Assembly: GCF_902833085.1 (NCBI RefSeq)
Contig: NZ_CADFEB010000003.1
Span: forward strand, 620,001-684,000
Length of the DNA: 64,000 nt
Direction: 5' to 3'
Source of the DNA: Burkholderia ubonensis
Lineage (GTDB): Bacteria; Pseudomonadota; Gammaproteobacteria; Burkholderiales; Burkholderiaceae
Both the position numbers and the translations under genes were made by a program. Below are positions 26,445 to 35,197 of the stretch, in pieces (the stretch's first letter is position 1; every line of letters starts with the position of its first letter). The notes under the pieces are model-generated. The model made no database searches. It was not told the DNA's origin and saw only the letters and a list, made by a program, of their open reading frames with translations.

Positions 26445-28442
26445 ATGACCGCGCATGTGCCTTCCTCCAACGCCGCCCCCAAGGCGCGCCGGCGCCGGCC
26501 CGTGCCGCGCGCGACCCGGGCCGCGCTGCTGACGCTGGCGATCGGGGCCGTTGCGTCGCTCGCCGCCGCGAGCATCCCGCAGATGCGCGCGCACGACGCG
26601 GCGCGTGCGCAATTCGAGCGCGACGCGACGCGCATCACCGCCGGGCTCCAGCACAACCTGCTCGACGCGACCACCGTGCTGCGCGGCGCGCGCGGCTTCG
26701 CGGCCGCGACGGCCGCGCAACCGGGCGATGCGTGGCGGCGCTACGTCGCCGGCCTCGATCTCGACAGCCTGCAATCGCCCGTGCGCACCGTCGGCATCAT
26801 CGGCGCCGCCGGCGTCGCGGACGACGATCAGGCGACGCAGCGCGCGTTGCGGCGCGCGGCCGAAACCGGCAAGGCGGCGCTGGCGGCGCGGCTCGTGCGG
26901 GACAGCGCCGACGCGACGGCCAACCGCCCCGACCTCGCGCTCTATCTTCCGATCGGAACAGGCGGCGACGCGCCACCGGCGGGCAACCCGCAGCGGGCCG
27001 CGACAGCCGGCTTCGTCTACGCCGGGCTCGACGCGCAGCGGCTCTTCGATCTGTCACCCATTGTTCCGCTCGGCCTGCGGGCCACGACCGACAATCCGCC
27101 GACGGTTGTCTATACCGGCGGCCTGAACGCCGGTGATACGCCCGCCGCCGGCGAATCCGCGCGGCGCACCGACACGTTGACGTTCGGCGGCACCACGCTT
27201 TCGCTCGCATACAGCGCCCCCCTTCCCGACGCGTCGGGCACCGCGATCGCGGTGCTGCTGGCGGGCCTCGCGCTGTCGCTGGCATTCGCCGCGAGCGTTC
27301 ATCAGGCCATCGCCCGGGGCCAGCCCCAACCGGGTGCGCCCGGCAGCGGCAGCCCGCTCAGCGAAGCGCGCATGATGGGCATCATCCGGTCGTCGATGGA
27401 GGCCATCATCACCATCGATGAAAGTCAGACGATCGTCATCTTCAATCCCGCCGCGGAACAGGTGTTCGGCGTGTCCGCGATGGACGCGATCGGCGCCCCG
27501 CTGTCGCGCTTCATCCCGGAACGCTTTCGGGCCTCGCACGCGAAGCACGTCGAGCAGTTCGGCGTGACGGGCGTCTCGGAACGGCAAATGGGGCGGCAGC
27601 GCGTGCTGTTCGGGCTGCGCGGCGACGGCACGGAGTTTCCGATCGAGGCGTCGATCTCGCAGATTCGCGACGGCGCCGGCAAGCTGTACACGGTCATGCT
27701 GCGCGACGTGACCGAGCGCGTGCGCTCGGAGAATGCGCTCAAGCAGTCGCGCGAGGAGCTGCGCGAGCTGTCGGCGAACCTGCAGAACATCCGCGAGGAA
27801 GAAAAGACGCGCATCGCGCGCGAACTGCACGACGATCTCGGCCAGCAGCTCACCGCCCTCAAGATGGATCTGTCCGCCGTCGAACTGGGGCTGGCGAAGC
27901 AGCCCGCCCCCGGCGGCGGCGTGCGCGACCAGTTGGGTGGGATGCACCGGCTGATCGATGCGACCGTCGCGTCGGTCCGGCGCATTGCCGCGGACCTGCG
28001 GCCCGTGATGCTCGACGATCTCGGGCTCGTCCCCGCGATCGAATGGCTCGCGAACGATTTCACGCATCGCTACGGGATCGAGGTCGAGCGGCACATCGAT
28101 CCCGCCGACACGAGCTTTACCAGCGCCGGCGCGACCGCGCTGTTCCGCATCGTCCAGGAGGCGCTGACCAACGTCGCGCGGCACGCCGACGCGACGCGCG
28201 TCATGCTGACGCTGAAGGTCGACGACGGCTACTGCATGCTGCGCATCGCCGACAACGGCCACGGCGCGCCGGAACGCCCGCAGGCCGTGCGCGACCATCC
28301 GTCGTTCGGCCTGATCGGCATCCGCGAGCGCGCGCACATGCTCGACGGCACGGTGACGATCGACAGCGTGCCGGGCCAGGGTTTCACGATCACCGTGGCG
28401 CTGCCGCTCCACGCGATCCAGCAGAGGGGCGTGCTGTCATGA
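26445..28442 (+). CDS. Sensor histidine kinase, CHASE-PAS-HisKA_3 (NarX/DesK type)
   Basis: 665 aa. Domains: a transmembrane helix about 26-44; a periplasmic CHASE-like domain about 50-260 (HNLLDATTVLRGARGFAAA); a second helix about 267-287; PAS about 305-430 (SSMEAIITIDESQTIVIFNP); HisKA_3 with phosphoacceptor H462 (ARELHDDLGQQLTALKMDL); HATPase_c about 560-660 (VQEALTNVARHA, FGLIGIRERAHML). It overlaps the response regulator gene by 4 bp, so they form a pair. No haem-binding GAF domain like that of DosS/DosT is visible; the PAS could sense redox or oxygen, which is inference. Confidence 0.9.
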   Translation: MTAHVPSSNAAPKARRRRPVPRATRAALLTLAIGAVASLAAASIPQMRAHDAARAQFERDATRITAGLQHNLLDATTVLRGARGFAAATAAQPGDAWRRYVAGLDLDSLQSPVRTVGIIGAAGVADDDQATQRALRRAAETGKAALAARLVRDSADATANRPDLALYLPIGTGGDAPPAGNPQRAATAGFVYAGLDAQRLFDLSPIVPLGLRATTDNPPTVVYTGGLNAGDTPAAGESARRTDTLTFGGTTLSLAYSAPLPDASGTAIAVLLAGLALSLAFAASVHQAIARGQPQPGAPGSGSPLSEARMMGIIRSSMEAIITIDESQTIVIFNPAAEQVFGVSAMDAIGAPLSRFIPERFRASHAKHVEQFGVTGVSERQMGRQRVLFGLRGDGTEFPIEASISQIRDGAGKLYTVMLRDVTERVRSENALKQSREELRELSANLQNIREEEKTRIARELHDDLGQQLTALKMDLSAVELGLAKQPAPGGGVRDQLGGMHRLIDATVASVRRIAADLRPVMLDDLGLVPAIEWLANDFTHRYGIEVERHIDPADTSFTSAGATALFRIVQEALTNVARHADATRVMLTLKVDDGYCMLRIADNGHGAPERPQAVRDHPSFGLIGIRERAHMLDGTVTIDSVPGQGFTITVALPLHAIQQRGVLS

Positions 28443-29086
28443 TCAAGGTACTCATCGCGGACGACCACGCGCTCGTGCGGGAAGGCCTGCGCCACATCCT
28501 GCAGAACGCCAGCGGCTTCGAAGTCGCCGGCGAAGCGTGGGACAGCGTATCGACGATCGCGCTGATACGCGGCACGGACGCGAACGTGCTGGTGCTCGAC
28601 CTGTCGATGCCCGGGCGCAACGGCGTCGAGCTGATCAGGCAGATCCGCGAGGAACGGCCGGCGCTGCATATCCTCGTGCTGACGATGCACGCGGAGCAGC
28701 AGTATGCGGTGCGCGCGTTTCGCGCGGGCGCGTCCGGCTACATGACCAAGGAAAGCGCGAGCGCCGAGCTCGTCGCCGCGCTGACCAAGATCGCCGCCGG
28801 CGGCGTCTACGTGAGCCTCGCGATGGCCGAGCAGTTCGCGCAAAGCCTCAACGAGCCGGCCGACATCCTGCCGCACCAGCGCCTGTCCGATCGTGAATTC
28901 GACGTGTTCCGCCGGGTGGCCGCCGGCCAGTCGATCTCCGAGATCGCGCACGAACTGTGCGTGAGCGTGAAGACCGTCAGCACCTACAAGACCCGCATAC
29001 TCGACAAGATGCAAATGCCGAACGAAGCGGCGCTCGTGCGCTACGCGATGCGGCACAAGCTGTTCGAAGATCCGGACGACGTGTAA
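28439..29086 (+). CDS. NarL/LuxR-family response regulator
   Basis: 215 aa. REC domain with the acidic pair in IADDHALVREG, phosphoacceptor D54 (VLDLSMPG), a T/S in LTMHAEQ and K in MTKES. The C-terminal LuxR-type HTH is about 145-205 (LSDREFDVFRRVAAGQSIS, VSVKTVSTYKTRIL). It is translationally coupled to the sensor kinase. Its targets are unknown; the two related promoters at 30451 and 35193, whose inverted GTAGG/CCTAC elements resemble NarL-type sites, are candidates. Confidence 0.92.
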   Translation: MIKVLIADDHALVREGLRHILQNASGFEVAGEAWDSVSTIALIRGTDANVLVLDLSMPGRNGVELIRQIREERPALHILVLTMHAEQQYAVRAFRAGASGYMTKESASAELVAALTKIAAGGVYVSLAMAEQFAQSLNEPADILPHQRLSDREFDVFRRVAAGQSISEIAHELCVSVKTVSTYKTRILDKMQMPNEAALVRYAMRHKLFEDPDDV

Positions 29087-29221
29087 CGGACGACGTGTAG
29101 CGGACGAACGCCGGGCGGCGGCGGCATTGCGGTCGATCACCGAAAGCGGCGTCGGCTATCGGCGTGCGCTTCACGCGTGGGAATCTCCGCAGCGACGCGC
29201 TCGAAACACCCAATGGCTTCC

Positions 29222-29235
29222 TTGAGGCATGTCAA
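29222..29235 (+). promoter_or_regulatory. FNR-like box upstream of membrane-protein pair
   Basis: TTGAGGCATGTCAA (one left-half mismatch); centre 80.5 bp before 29309. Confidence 0.55.
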
Positions 29236-29308
29236 GCGCGGCGGCTTGCGCCGGCGCACGATGGATTCGACGAGGGCGGCGACGCATCGCTCGAACCAGG
29301 AGGCCATT

Positions 29309-29875
29309 ATGGAAATTTCGTTACGCGACCTGCTCACGGTCCTGCACGGCATGGGATTCGGCGCGCTGTTCATGCTGGCGTTTTCCGGTGCGCTCGCGGA
29401 GCTGTACCGGATGTCGGCGCCCGGCGCGCCGACCGTCCCCTCTCCCCGCGAGCACCGGCTGCTCATGCTCTACCTGTCGGCGATGGTGATCCTCGCGTGG
29501 GCGAGCGTGCTCTCGGGCGCCTACGTCGTCTATCCGTGGTACCGGGCGATTCCGCCGGCGGGGCTGACCGACCTGGCGAACTATCCGCAGCGGCTGCTGC
29601 TTGCGAGCCCCAACACGTCGGGCTGGCATAGCCTCGGGATGGAATGGAAGGAACACGTTGCGTGGCTCGCGCCGATTTCGATGACGATGGTCGCCTACGT
29701 GTTCGGCAAATACGGTCCGTCGCTCGTGAAGCTGCCGCAGATTCGCCACGCGGTTCTGGTGTTTGCAGTCGTCGCGTTTGCGGCCACTGCCGTCGCGGGT
29801 GCATTCGGCGCCTTTCTGAACAAGTACGCCCCGGTCCGTGGCGGCCCGGCCATTCATCTCATGACGGGAGAATGA
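29309..29875 (+). CDS. Four-helix membrane protein, uncharacterised
   Basis: 188 aa from MEISLRDLL; AGGAGG precedes the ATG. Predicted helices at about 10-32, 50-72, 115-135 and 145-170. A conserved-looking histidine lies in the first helix (TVLHGMGFGA) and others at the loop ends (GWHSLGMEWKEHV). No family recognised; haem or quinone binding is possible but not shown. It is one base before a second membrane protein gene and behind a FNR-like box. Confidence 0.7.
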   Translation: MEISLRDLLTVLHGMGFGALFMLAFSGALAELYRMSAPGAPTVPSPREHRLLMLYLSAMVILAWASVLSGAYVVYPWYRAIPPAGLTDLANYPQRLLLASPNTSGWHSLGMEWKEHVAWLAPISMTMVAYVFGKYGPSLVKLPQIRHAVLVFAVVAFAATAVAGAFGAFLNKYAPVRGGPAIHLMTGE

Positions 29876-29876
29876 A

Positions 29877-30305
29877 ATGAACCCGACCGAAACCCGCGAG
29901 TCCGCACAACGCACGGCCGACCTGGGACGTCGCCTCGACCCCTCGTCGCGCGGACGTACGCAACCGGCACGCGGCGTTGCGACGGAATCCGTCGATAACG
30001 GCCCGGCCGCCGCGGCCATTCTTGCCGCCGGCATCGGTTGCTTCGCCGTCGGACTGTTTGCACTGGCCGGCGATGCGTCGAAGGCCATCGCGCACTTCTT
30101 CACGTTCTACAAGCCGACCGGGCCGCTTTCCGGCGTAACGACGAGCGCGATCGTCGTATGGCTGTTGTCGTGGTTCGTGCTGTCGCGCCAATGGGGCAAG
30201 ACGTCAGTGACGCTCGGCCGCGTCATCTTCGTCTCGTTCGTTCTGCTGGCCCTGGGCGTGCTGCTCACGTTCCCGCCCGTCATGGATCTGCTTCAAGGAA
30301 AGTAA
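29877..30305 (+). CDS. Three-helix membrane protein, uncharacterised
   Basis: 142 aa. A polar, Arg-rich N-terminus of about 40 residues is followed by three hydrophobic helices (about 43-65, 82-101, 111-134). The gene starts one base after the previous stop, so the two proteins are probably made together and may form a complex. No family recognised. A strong terminator follows. Confidence 0.7.
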   Translation: MNPTETRESAQRTADLGRRLDPSSRGRTQPARGVATESVDNGPAAAAILAAGIGCFAVGLFALAGDASKAIAHFFTFYKPTGPLSGVTTSAIVVWLLSWFVLSRQWGKTSVTLGRVIFVSFVLLALGVLLTFPPVMDLLQGK

Positions 30306-30324
30306 GCTCCGCGGCAAGTTCATG

Positions 30325-30355
30325 CGAAGGGCGCCACCCGGTGTGGCGCCCTTCG
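30325..30355 (+). terminator. Terminator hairpin after membrane-protein pair
   Basis: A 13-bp perfect stem (CGAAGGGCGCCAC / GTGGCGCCCTTCG) with a CCGGT loop, followed by only a short T-containing stretch (TCGTT). It is placed 19 bp after the stop of the 142-aa gene. Confidence 0.75.
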
Positions 30356-30450
30356 TCGTTCGCGCCCCGGGCGCCGGCATCCGGTCCTCGCGCAGGCTTT
30401 CATGCAAGCCGGAACCACCCCGCCACGCGTGCGACAAATCGACACGCGCC

Positions 30451-30538
30451 TGTAGGAATCGCCCTACAAGACTTCCGCAGCACCTACTGAATCTTCAAGC
30501 CACGCTGATTTCAATTGGGTGCCCGACCGTCCATACTG
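30451..30538 (+). promoter_or_regulatory. Non-FNR promoter module A (before FNR-type regulator)
   Basis: Holds the palindrome TGTAGG-N6-CCTACA (30451-30468), then CCTAC (30483), CTTC (30493), CTGATT (30505) and CATACTG (30532). The elements TGTAGGAATC, CCTAC, CTTC, CTGATT and ATACTG recur at exactly the same spacing at 35193-35280. The CATACT hexamer could be the -10 element, with a poor -35 17 bp upstream. Binding protein unknown. Confidence 0.55.
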
Positions 30539-30736
30539 CCCACCATCGAAGCCGGACAGCCGTGCGCCTCCCGAAACACCGGCGGCGGCGCCGTCCGGCG
30601 GCGGCACGATCGATCGGCCCAGGCCGATGCGATCGACTTTCACGAAGACGGCGGACAATCGACGCCGCACGCAAAACGGCCGACGCGACCCCGCCCGGGT
30701 CCCGATCGCCACCGACCCAACGAACTGGAGCCGATC

Positions 30737-31510
30737 ATGCTGAGCCATGCCGATGCTGTGACGACCGCCCCCTCCCGCCCTGTCATCCCGCTGTACGCGG
30801 TCGCCCGCGAAGACCAGCCCAAGCGCACCGCGTCCCGCTGTTCGTCCTGCGCGATGCGCAACGTCTGCATGCCGCAGGCGCTGACGCCCGCGGAATTCGC
30901 GCGCGTCGATGCGATGATCTGCACGACGCGTCACGTGAAGCGCGGCGAGGCGCTGTATCGCTCGGGCGATGCGTTCCACAGCATCTACGCGGTGCGGACC
31001 GGTTCGTTCAAGACCGTCGTGATGCATCGCGACGGCGGCGAGCAGGTGACGGGCTTCCAGATCGTCGGCGAGTCGCTCGGGCTGGACGGCCTGCATGCCG
31101 GACATCACAACGGCGACGCGATCGCGCTCGAAGACAGCACCGTCTGCATCATCCCGTTCGGCCAGCTCGAACAGCTGTGCCACGAGGTGCGGACGATGCA
31201 GCATCACGTCTACCAGATGATGAGCGGCGAGATCGTCCGCGAATCGGCGCTGATGCTGCTGCTCGGCACGATGACGGCCGAACAGCGCGTCGCCGCGTTC
31301 CTGCTGAATCTTTCCACGCGCTTCAAGGCGCGCGGCTACTCGTCCGCGGAATTCGTGCTGCGGATGACGCGCGACGAAATCGGCGGCTATCTCGGCATGA
31401 AGCTGGAAACGGTCAGCCGCATGCTGTCGAAATTCCAGCGCAACGGGATGCTCGCCGCGCAGGGCAAGCAGATCCGCATCGTGGACGCGGACGGCCTCGC
31501 GCGCGTCTGA
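30737..31510 (+). CDS. FNR/ANR-type Fe-S oxygen-sensing transcription regulator
   Basis: 257 aa. The N-terminal cluster motif C35-X2-C38-X5-C44 plus C137 matches the four cysteine ligands of the [4Fe-4S] cluster in FNR. A cyclic-nucleotide-type beta-roll (about 60-170), a long dimer helix and a C-terminal HTH follow. The recognition helix reads MKLETVSRMLSKFQ, keeping the E-x-x-S-R residues that in E. coli FNR read TTGAT. It therefore probably binds the boxes listed throughout this window and activates them when oxygen falls. GGAG precedes the ATG. Its own promoter has a different architecture. Confidence 0.92.
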   Translation: MLSHADAVTTAPSRPVIPLYAVAREDQPKRTASRCSSCAMRNVCMPQALTPAEFARVDAMICTTRHVKRGEALYRSGDAFHSIYAVRTGSFKTVVMHRDGGEQVTGFQIVGESLGLDGLHAGHHNGDAIALEDSTVCIIPFGQLEQLCHEVRTMQHHVYQMMSGEIVRESALMLLLGTMTAEQRVAAFLLNLSTRFKARGYSSAEFVLRMTRDEIGGYLGMKLETVSRMLSKFQRNGMLAAQGKQIRIVDADGLARV

Positions 31511-31585
31511 GCGCCTGAAGGCGCGGGTTGCGCGACCCGCCGCGCAATTCGCGCCGCCTCCCGAACGCACGCCGCGCCGCACCGC

Positions 31586-32575
31586 TCAGCCGCGCGTGTC
31601 GAGCACCGCGGCGCCCGACACGCGTCCCGCGCGCAGGTCGTCGAGCGCGCGATTCGCGTCCGTCAGCGGATAGCGCACCGCTTCGATCTGCAGCGGCATC
31701 GCTTCGGCCAACTTCATGAACGCGACCGCGTCCGCGCGCGTCAGGTTCGCCACCGACGCGATGCGGCGCTCGCCCCACAGCAACGCATACGGGAAGGCCG
31801 GGATGTCGCTCATGTGAATGCCGCCGCACACGACGATGCCGCCTTTGTCGACCGCGCGCAGCGCCGCCGGCACGAGCGCGCCGACCGGCGCGAAGATCAG
31901 CGCGGCGTCGAGCGTTTCCGGCGGCGGCTCGTCGCTGCCGCCCGCCCATGCCACGCCGAGCCTGCGCGCGAGCTGCAGGGCAGCGGCGTCGCCGGGCCGC
32001 GTGAACGCGAATACCTTGCGCCCCTCCAGCCGCGCGACCTGCGCGACGAGATGCGCCGCCGCGCCGAAACCGTAGATGCCGATCCGCCGCGCGTCGCCCG
32101 CCATGCGCAGCGTGCGATGGCCGATCAGGCCCGCGCACAGCAGCGGCGCCGCCTGAAGGTCCGAATAGCGTTCGGGCAGGTGCACGCAATAGCGGCTGTC
32201 GGCCACGGTGCGCTCCGCGTAGCCGCCGTCGATCGTATAGCCGGTAAAGCCCGGCGCATCGCACAGATTCTCGCGCCCGGCGGCGCAATACGCGCAATGG
32301 CCGCAGGTGTGCCCGAGCCATGGCACGCCCACCCGGTCGCCGACCGTGAAACCCGTCACGCCGGCGCCCAGCGCCGCCACCGTGCCGACGATTTCGTGCC
32401 CCGGAATCAGCGGCAGCCTCGGGTCGGGCAGATCGCCGTCGACGACGTGCAGATCGGTGCGGCACACGCCGCACGCGCGCACGTCGATCAGCAACTGCCC
32501 GGCAGCGGGCGACGGATCCGGCACGCGCGCCTCGCGCAACCGCGGCGTGCCGCCGTCGAAGATCATCGCAAGCAT
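31586..32575 (-). CDS. Zinc-dependent alcohol dehydrogenase family protein
   Basis: 329 aa from an ATG at 32575 with GGGAGG upstream. Catalytic zinc C38, H60, E61 (ACGVCRTDLH; LIPGHEIVG), structural zinc C91, C94, C97, C105. The cofactor loop is IYGFGAAAHLVAQ, followed by KVFAFTRPGD; the lack of an acidic residue there favours NADP(H). Shorter than typical, and of the AdhA/YdjL-like type. It shares the FNR-like box at 32683-32696 with the divergent Acg-like gene. Confidence 0.88.
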   Translation of the reverse strand: MLAMIFDGGTPRLREARVPDPSPAAGQLLIDVRACGVCRTDLHVVDGDLPDPRLPLIPGHEIVGTVAALGAGVTGFTVGDRVGVPWLGHTCGHCAYCAAGRENLCDAPGFTGYTIDGGYAERTVADSRYCVHLPERYSDLQAAPLLCAGLIGHRTLRMAGDARRIGIYGFGAAAHLVAQVARLEGRKVFAFTRPGDAAALQLARRLGVAWAGGSDEPPPETLDAALIFAPVGALVPAALRAVDKGGIVVCGGIHMSDIPAFPYALLWGERRIASVANLTRADAVAFMKLAEAMPLQIEAVRYPLTDANRALDDLRAGRVSGAAVLDTRG

Positions 32576-32682
32576 TCCGGCCTCCCTGCTCCAGCGCCAT
32601 CGCGCGCCCGCCATCAGGCGCGCCTTACACGCTCCAAGACTACTCGCCCGGCACGACCTCCGCACGCCTCGGCTGCCGGCGC

Positions 32683-32696
32683 TTGACCTGGGTCAA
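32683..32696. promoter_or_regulatory. FNR-like box between alcohol dehydrogenase and Acg-like gene
   Basis: TTGACCTGGGTCAA, symmetrical; centre 83.5 bp before 32773 and 114.5 bp from 32575. Confidence 0.75.
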
Positions 32697-32772
32697 CGGG
32701 CTCCGGGCGGTTGCTGACACGATTAAAAGGTGTTCCGCCGTTCGGCGGAAACCTGCAATTGGAGAGTGCCCG

Positions 32773-33774
32773 ATGAATTCCCTTAGCTCACTCGCGGCAG
32801 GCGTCCATCCCGACGATTCATTGCGGTCGCTGCTGCGCTATGCGGTGCTCGCGCCGTCGAGCCACAACTCCCAGCCGTGGCGGTTCATCGTCGACGGCAA
32901 CACCATCGCCGTGTGCGCGGACCGGCTGCGCGCGCTGCCGGTCGTCGATCCGTTCGACCGCGAGCTGATCATCAGTTGCGGCGCGGCGCTGCTCAACCTG
33001 CGCGTCGCGCTCGTTCATGCGGGCTTCGCGCACATGATCGGCACGTTCCCGTCCGACGTCGATCCCGACGTGCTCGCGCTCGTGCGCGTCTGCGACGACG
33101 GCTACGCCGACGCGAGTCTCGGCGCGCTGTTCGACGCGATTCCCGAACGGGTCACGACACGCGCGCCGTTCGCGGCCGACCCCGTTCCCGGCGAACTGCA
33201 GCGTGAACTGGTCGAGGCCGGCGCGGCGGAAGGCGTCGACGTGGGCTGCGTGGAGTCGCTCGCCCGGCGGGCCCAGGTCGCCGAGCTGATCGCCGACGCG
33301 GACCGCCAGCAATTCGCGGACCCGCGCTTCCGGCGCGAACTGGCGAGCTGGGTCGATCCTCGCCGGCGCGTCGACGGCATGCCGGCGTTCGCGGCCGGCG
33401 TACCGGCGCTGCTCGATTACGCGACGCCCATCGTCACGACCGCGGTGCGCACGTTCGATCTCGGCAACGGGCTCGCCGCGCTGCATCACCAGCTCGTCGG
33501 CGCGTCGCCGCTGCTGGTCTGCATCGCGACCACGCGCGACGACCGCGATGCGTGGCTCGCCGCGGGGCAGGCGCTGGAGCGGATACTGCTCGTCGCCGCA
33601 CGCGCCGGCTACACGGCGTCGTACCTGAACCAGCCGATCGAAATGGCCGCGCTGCGCAAGCAGCTCGCGCACCTGTTCGACCTCGGCGGCACGCCGCAGC
33701 TGCTGCTGCGCGTCGGGCGCGGCCCGCATGCGCCGCATTCGCCGCGCCGGCCGCTCGACGAGGTGGTGTCGTAA
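32773..33774 (+). CDS. Acg-family nitroreductase-fold flavin protein
   Basis: 333 aa. The N-terminal APSSHNSQPWRF motif and overall size match the Acg family (Rv2032 of M. tuberculosis), a two-domain nitroreductase fold that binds FMN but has a lid blocking normal substrates. In mycobacteria Acg is one of the most strongly induced DosR genes. Here it opens a unit with cytochrome c (33 bp later) and a LOG-family protein, directly behind a FNR-like box. A flavin-storage or redox role is inference. Confidence 0.85.
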   Translation: MNSLSSLAAGVHPDDSLRSLLRYAVLAPSSHNSQPWRFIVDGNTIAVCADRLRALPVVDPFDRELIISCGAALLNLRVALVHAGFAHMIGTFPSDVDPDVLALVRVCDDGYADASLGALFDAIPERVTTRAPFAADPVPGELQRELVEAGAAEGVDVGCVESLARRAQVAELIADADRQQFADPRFRRELASWVDPRRRVDGMPAFAAGVPALLDYATPIVTTAVRTFDLGNGLAALHHQLVGASPLLVCIATTRDDRDAWLAAGQALERILLVAARAGYTASYLNQPIEMAALRKQLAHLFDLGGTPQLLLRVGRGPHAPHSPRRPLDEVVS

Positions 33775-33807
33775 TCCGGACCAGCCAGCCCCGCCAAGGA
33801 GCAGAAC

Positions 33808-34143
33808 ATGAACTTCACGCGCCCTCTCGCCGCCGGCCTGCTCGCCACGGCGGCCGGCATCGCCGCCGCGCAGACGGCGGTGCCGGAGCCCACCGAGCTC
33901 GTCGACGCGCAGCACTGCATGTTCTGCCATACGCCCGACATGCCGTTCCTCGCGCCGTCGTTTCACCAGATCGCGGATCGCTATCGCGACAAGCCGCGCG
34001 CGGCCGAACAGCTCGAAATCAAGCTTCGGCTCGGCGGACGCGCGCACTGGGGCGACACGCCGATGCCGTCCGCCGCCGAGCGCGGCGGGCCGCTGTCGCG
34101 CGACGACGCACACCGGCTCGTGCAGTGGGTGCTGAGCCAGTAG
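33808..34143 (+). CDS. Periplasmic cytochrome c (single haem)
   Basis: 111 aa with AAGGAGCAG before the ATG. Residues 1-21 form a signal peptide ending AAAQ. The haem site is C37-M-F-C40-H41, and M86 (DTPMPS) is the likely distal ligand, as in cytochromes c551/c552. It would carry electrons in the periplasm, for example to a terminal oxidase or peroxidase; the partner is not in this window. Confidence 0.9.
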   Translation: MNFTRPLAAGLLATAAGIAAAQTAVPEPTELVDAQHCMFCHTPDMPFLAPSFHQIADRYRDKPRAAEQLEIKLRLGGRAHWGDTPMPSAAERGGPLSRDDAHRLVQWVLSQ

Positions 34144-34156
34144 CCGCGCCAGCCTC

Positions 34157-35197
34157 ATGACGGCCGCAGTCAAGCGCACGCGCACCGGCGCCGCCGTCGC
34201 GACGAAGGAGGCGCCCGGCAAAGGGGCGCCCAGCAAAGGGGCGCTCGGCAAAGAGGCGCCCGGCAAGAAGGCGCCCGGCGAACGCCGCCGCCCGAGGCGG
34301 CTTGCAACCGGCGGCCGGCGCGCGCCTTTGCCGCATTCGCGCCGCGGTCTGAACCTCGCCGCAAGCGCGGATGCAGACACCGCGGTCCTGACACGCCCGG
34401 CCATGCGGGGCATCCGGCTGCAGCTCGACTACTGGAAGGCCGAGGAACGCCTGCAGCGCGAGCGCATCGGCCACGCCGTCGTGATCTACGGCAGCACCCG
34501 CATCGTCGCGCCGGCCGTGGCGAACGCGCGGCTGGCCGAAGCGAACCGGGCGCTCGCGGAGCGGCCGCATGACGCGCGCCGGCGGCGCGCGTTCGCCGAC
34601 GCGAGCCGGCTCGTCGAGCACAGCGCGTACTATCGCGTCGCCCGCGCATTCGGCCGCCTCGTCGGCCTCGCCGACCGGCGCGCCCGCTCCACGCGGCTCG
34701 CGGTGGTCACCGGCGGCGGCCCGGGCATCATGGAAGCCGCCAACCGTGGCGCCTACGAAAGCGGTGCGCCGAGCATCGGCTTCAACATCGAGCTGCCGCG
34801 GGAGCAGGCGCCCAACCGTTACCTCACGCCGGACCTGTGCTTCCGGTTCCACTATTTCGCGATCCGCAAGCTGCACCTGCTCGAACGCGCGAAGGCCGCG
34901 GTGTTTTTCCCGGGCGGCTACGGCACCTTCGACGAGCTGTTCGAGGTGCTGACGCTGCTGCAGACCGGGAAGATCCCGCCGCTGCCGGTGATCCTCGTCG
35001 GCGAAGCGTACTGGCGCCGCGCGGTGGATTTCGCGTTCCTCGCCGACGACGGGATGATCGATCGCCGCGATCTCGACCTGTTCGCCTATTGCGAATCCGC
35101 GCCGGACATCTGGCGCGCGATCGGCGGCTGGTATGCGCGGCAGCGGACGCGCCCGGGCGCACGGCGCGGCGCCGCGCGGCGGGCACGGCGCGTGTAG
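34157..35197 (+). CDS. LOG-family (lysine decarboxylase-like) nucleotide-binding protein
   Basis: 346 aa. The Rossmann-like core (about 100-310) has the LOG motif FFPGGYGTFDELFEVLTLLQ and VVTGGGPGIMEAANRGA. LOG enzymes cleave nucleoside 5-prime-monophosphates to base and ribose 5-phosphate. The first 60 residues are low-complexity, made of five 5-residue repeats (GAPGK-like) from a 15-bp DNA repeat, then a basic Arg-rich segment; the true start could be internal. No good ribosome binding site precedes 34157. Confidence 0.8.
   Translation: MTAAVKRTRTGAAVATKEAPGKGAPSKGALGKEAPGKKAPGERRRPRRLATGGRRAPLPHSRRGLNLAASADADTAVLTRPAMRGIRLQLDYWKAEERLQRERIGHAVVIYGSTRIVAPAVANARLAEANRALAERPHDARRRRAFADASRLVEHSAYYRVARAFGRLVGLADRRARSTRLAVVTGGGPGIMEAANRGAYESGAPSIGFNIELPREQAPNRYLTPDLCFRFHYFAIRKLHLLERAKAAVFFPGGYGTFDELFEVLTLLQTGKIPPLPVILVGEAYWRRAVDFAFLADDGMIDRRDLDLFAYCESAPDIWRAIGGWYARQRTRPGARRGAARRARRV
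34210..34284 (+). repeat. Five 15-bp tandem repeats inside LOG gene
   Basis: Unit GGCGCCCGGCAAAGG, five copies with a few substitutions, in frame, giving a Gly/Ala/Pro/Lys repeat in the N-terminal extension. Copy number may vary between strains. Confidence 0.8.

Larger units (their letters stand above)
30306..30736. other. 431-bp gap before the FNR-type regulator gene
   Basis: No credible gene is seen on either strand. It contains the terminator at 30325-30355 and a structured promoter region at 30451-30538. It has no good FNR box, which is unusual for this region. Confidence 0.6.

Noticed and set aside
30505..30518. Possible FNR box before the FNR-type regulator (CTGATTTCAATTGG)
   Set aside because: The right half does not match ATCAA. 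The CTGATT is better explained as part of the promoter module shared with 35247.
31523..31540. Short hairpin GCGGGT/ACCCGC between the convergent regulator and dehydrogenase genes
   Set aside because: Only 6 bp of stem and no T-run; not distinguishable from chance in this GC content.
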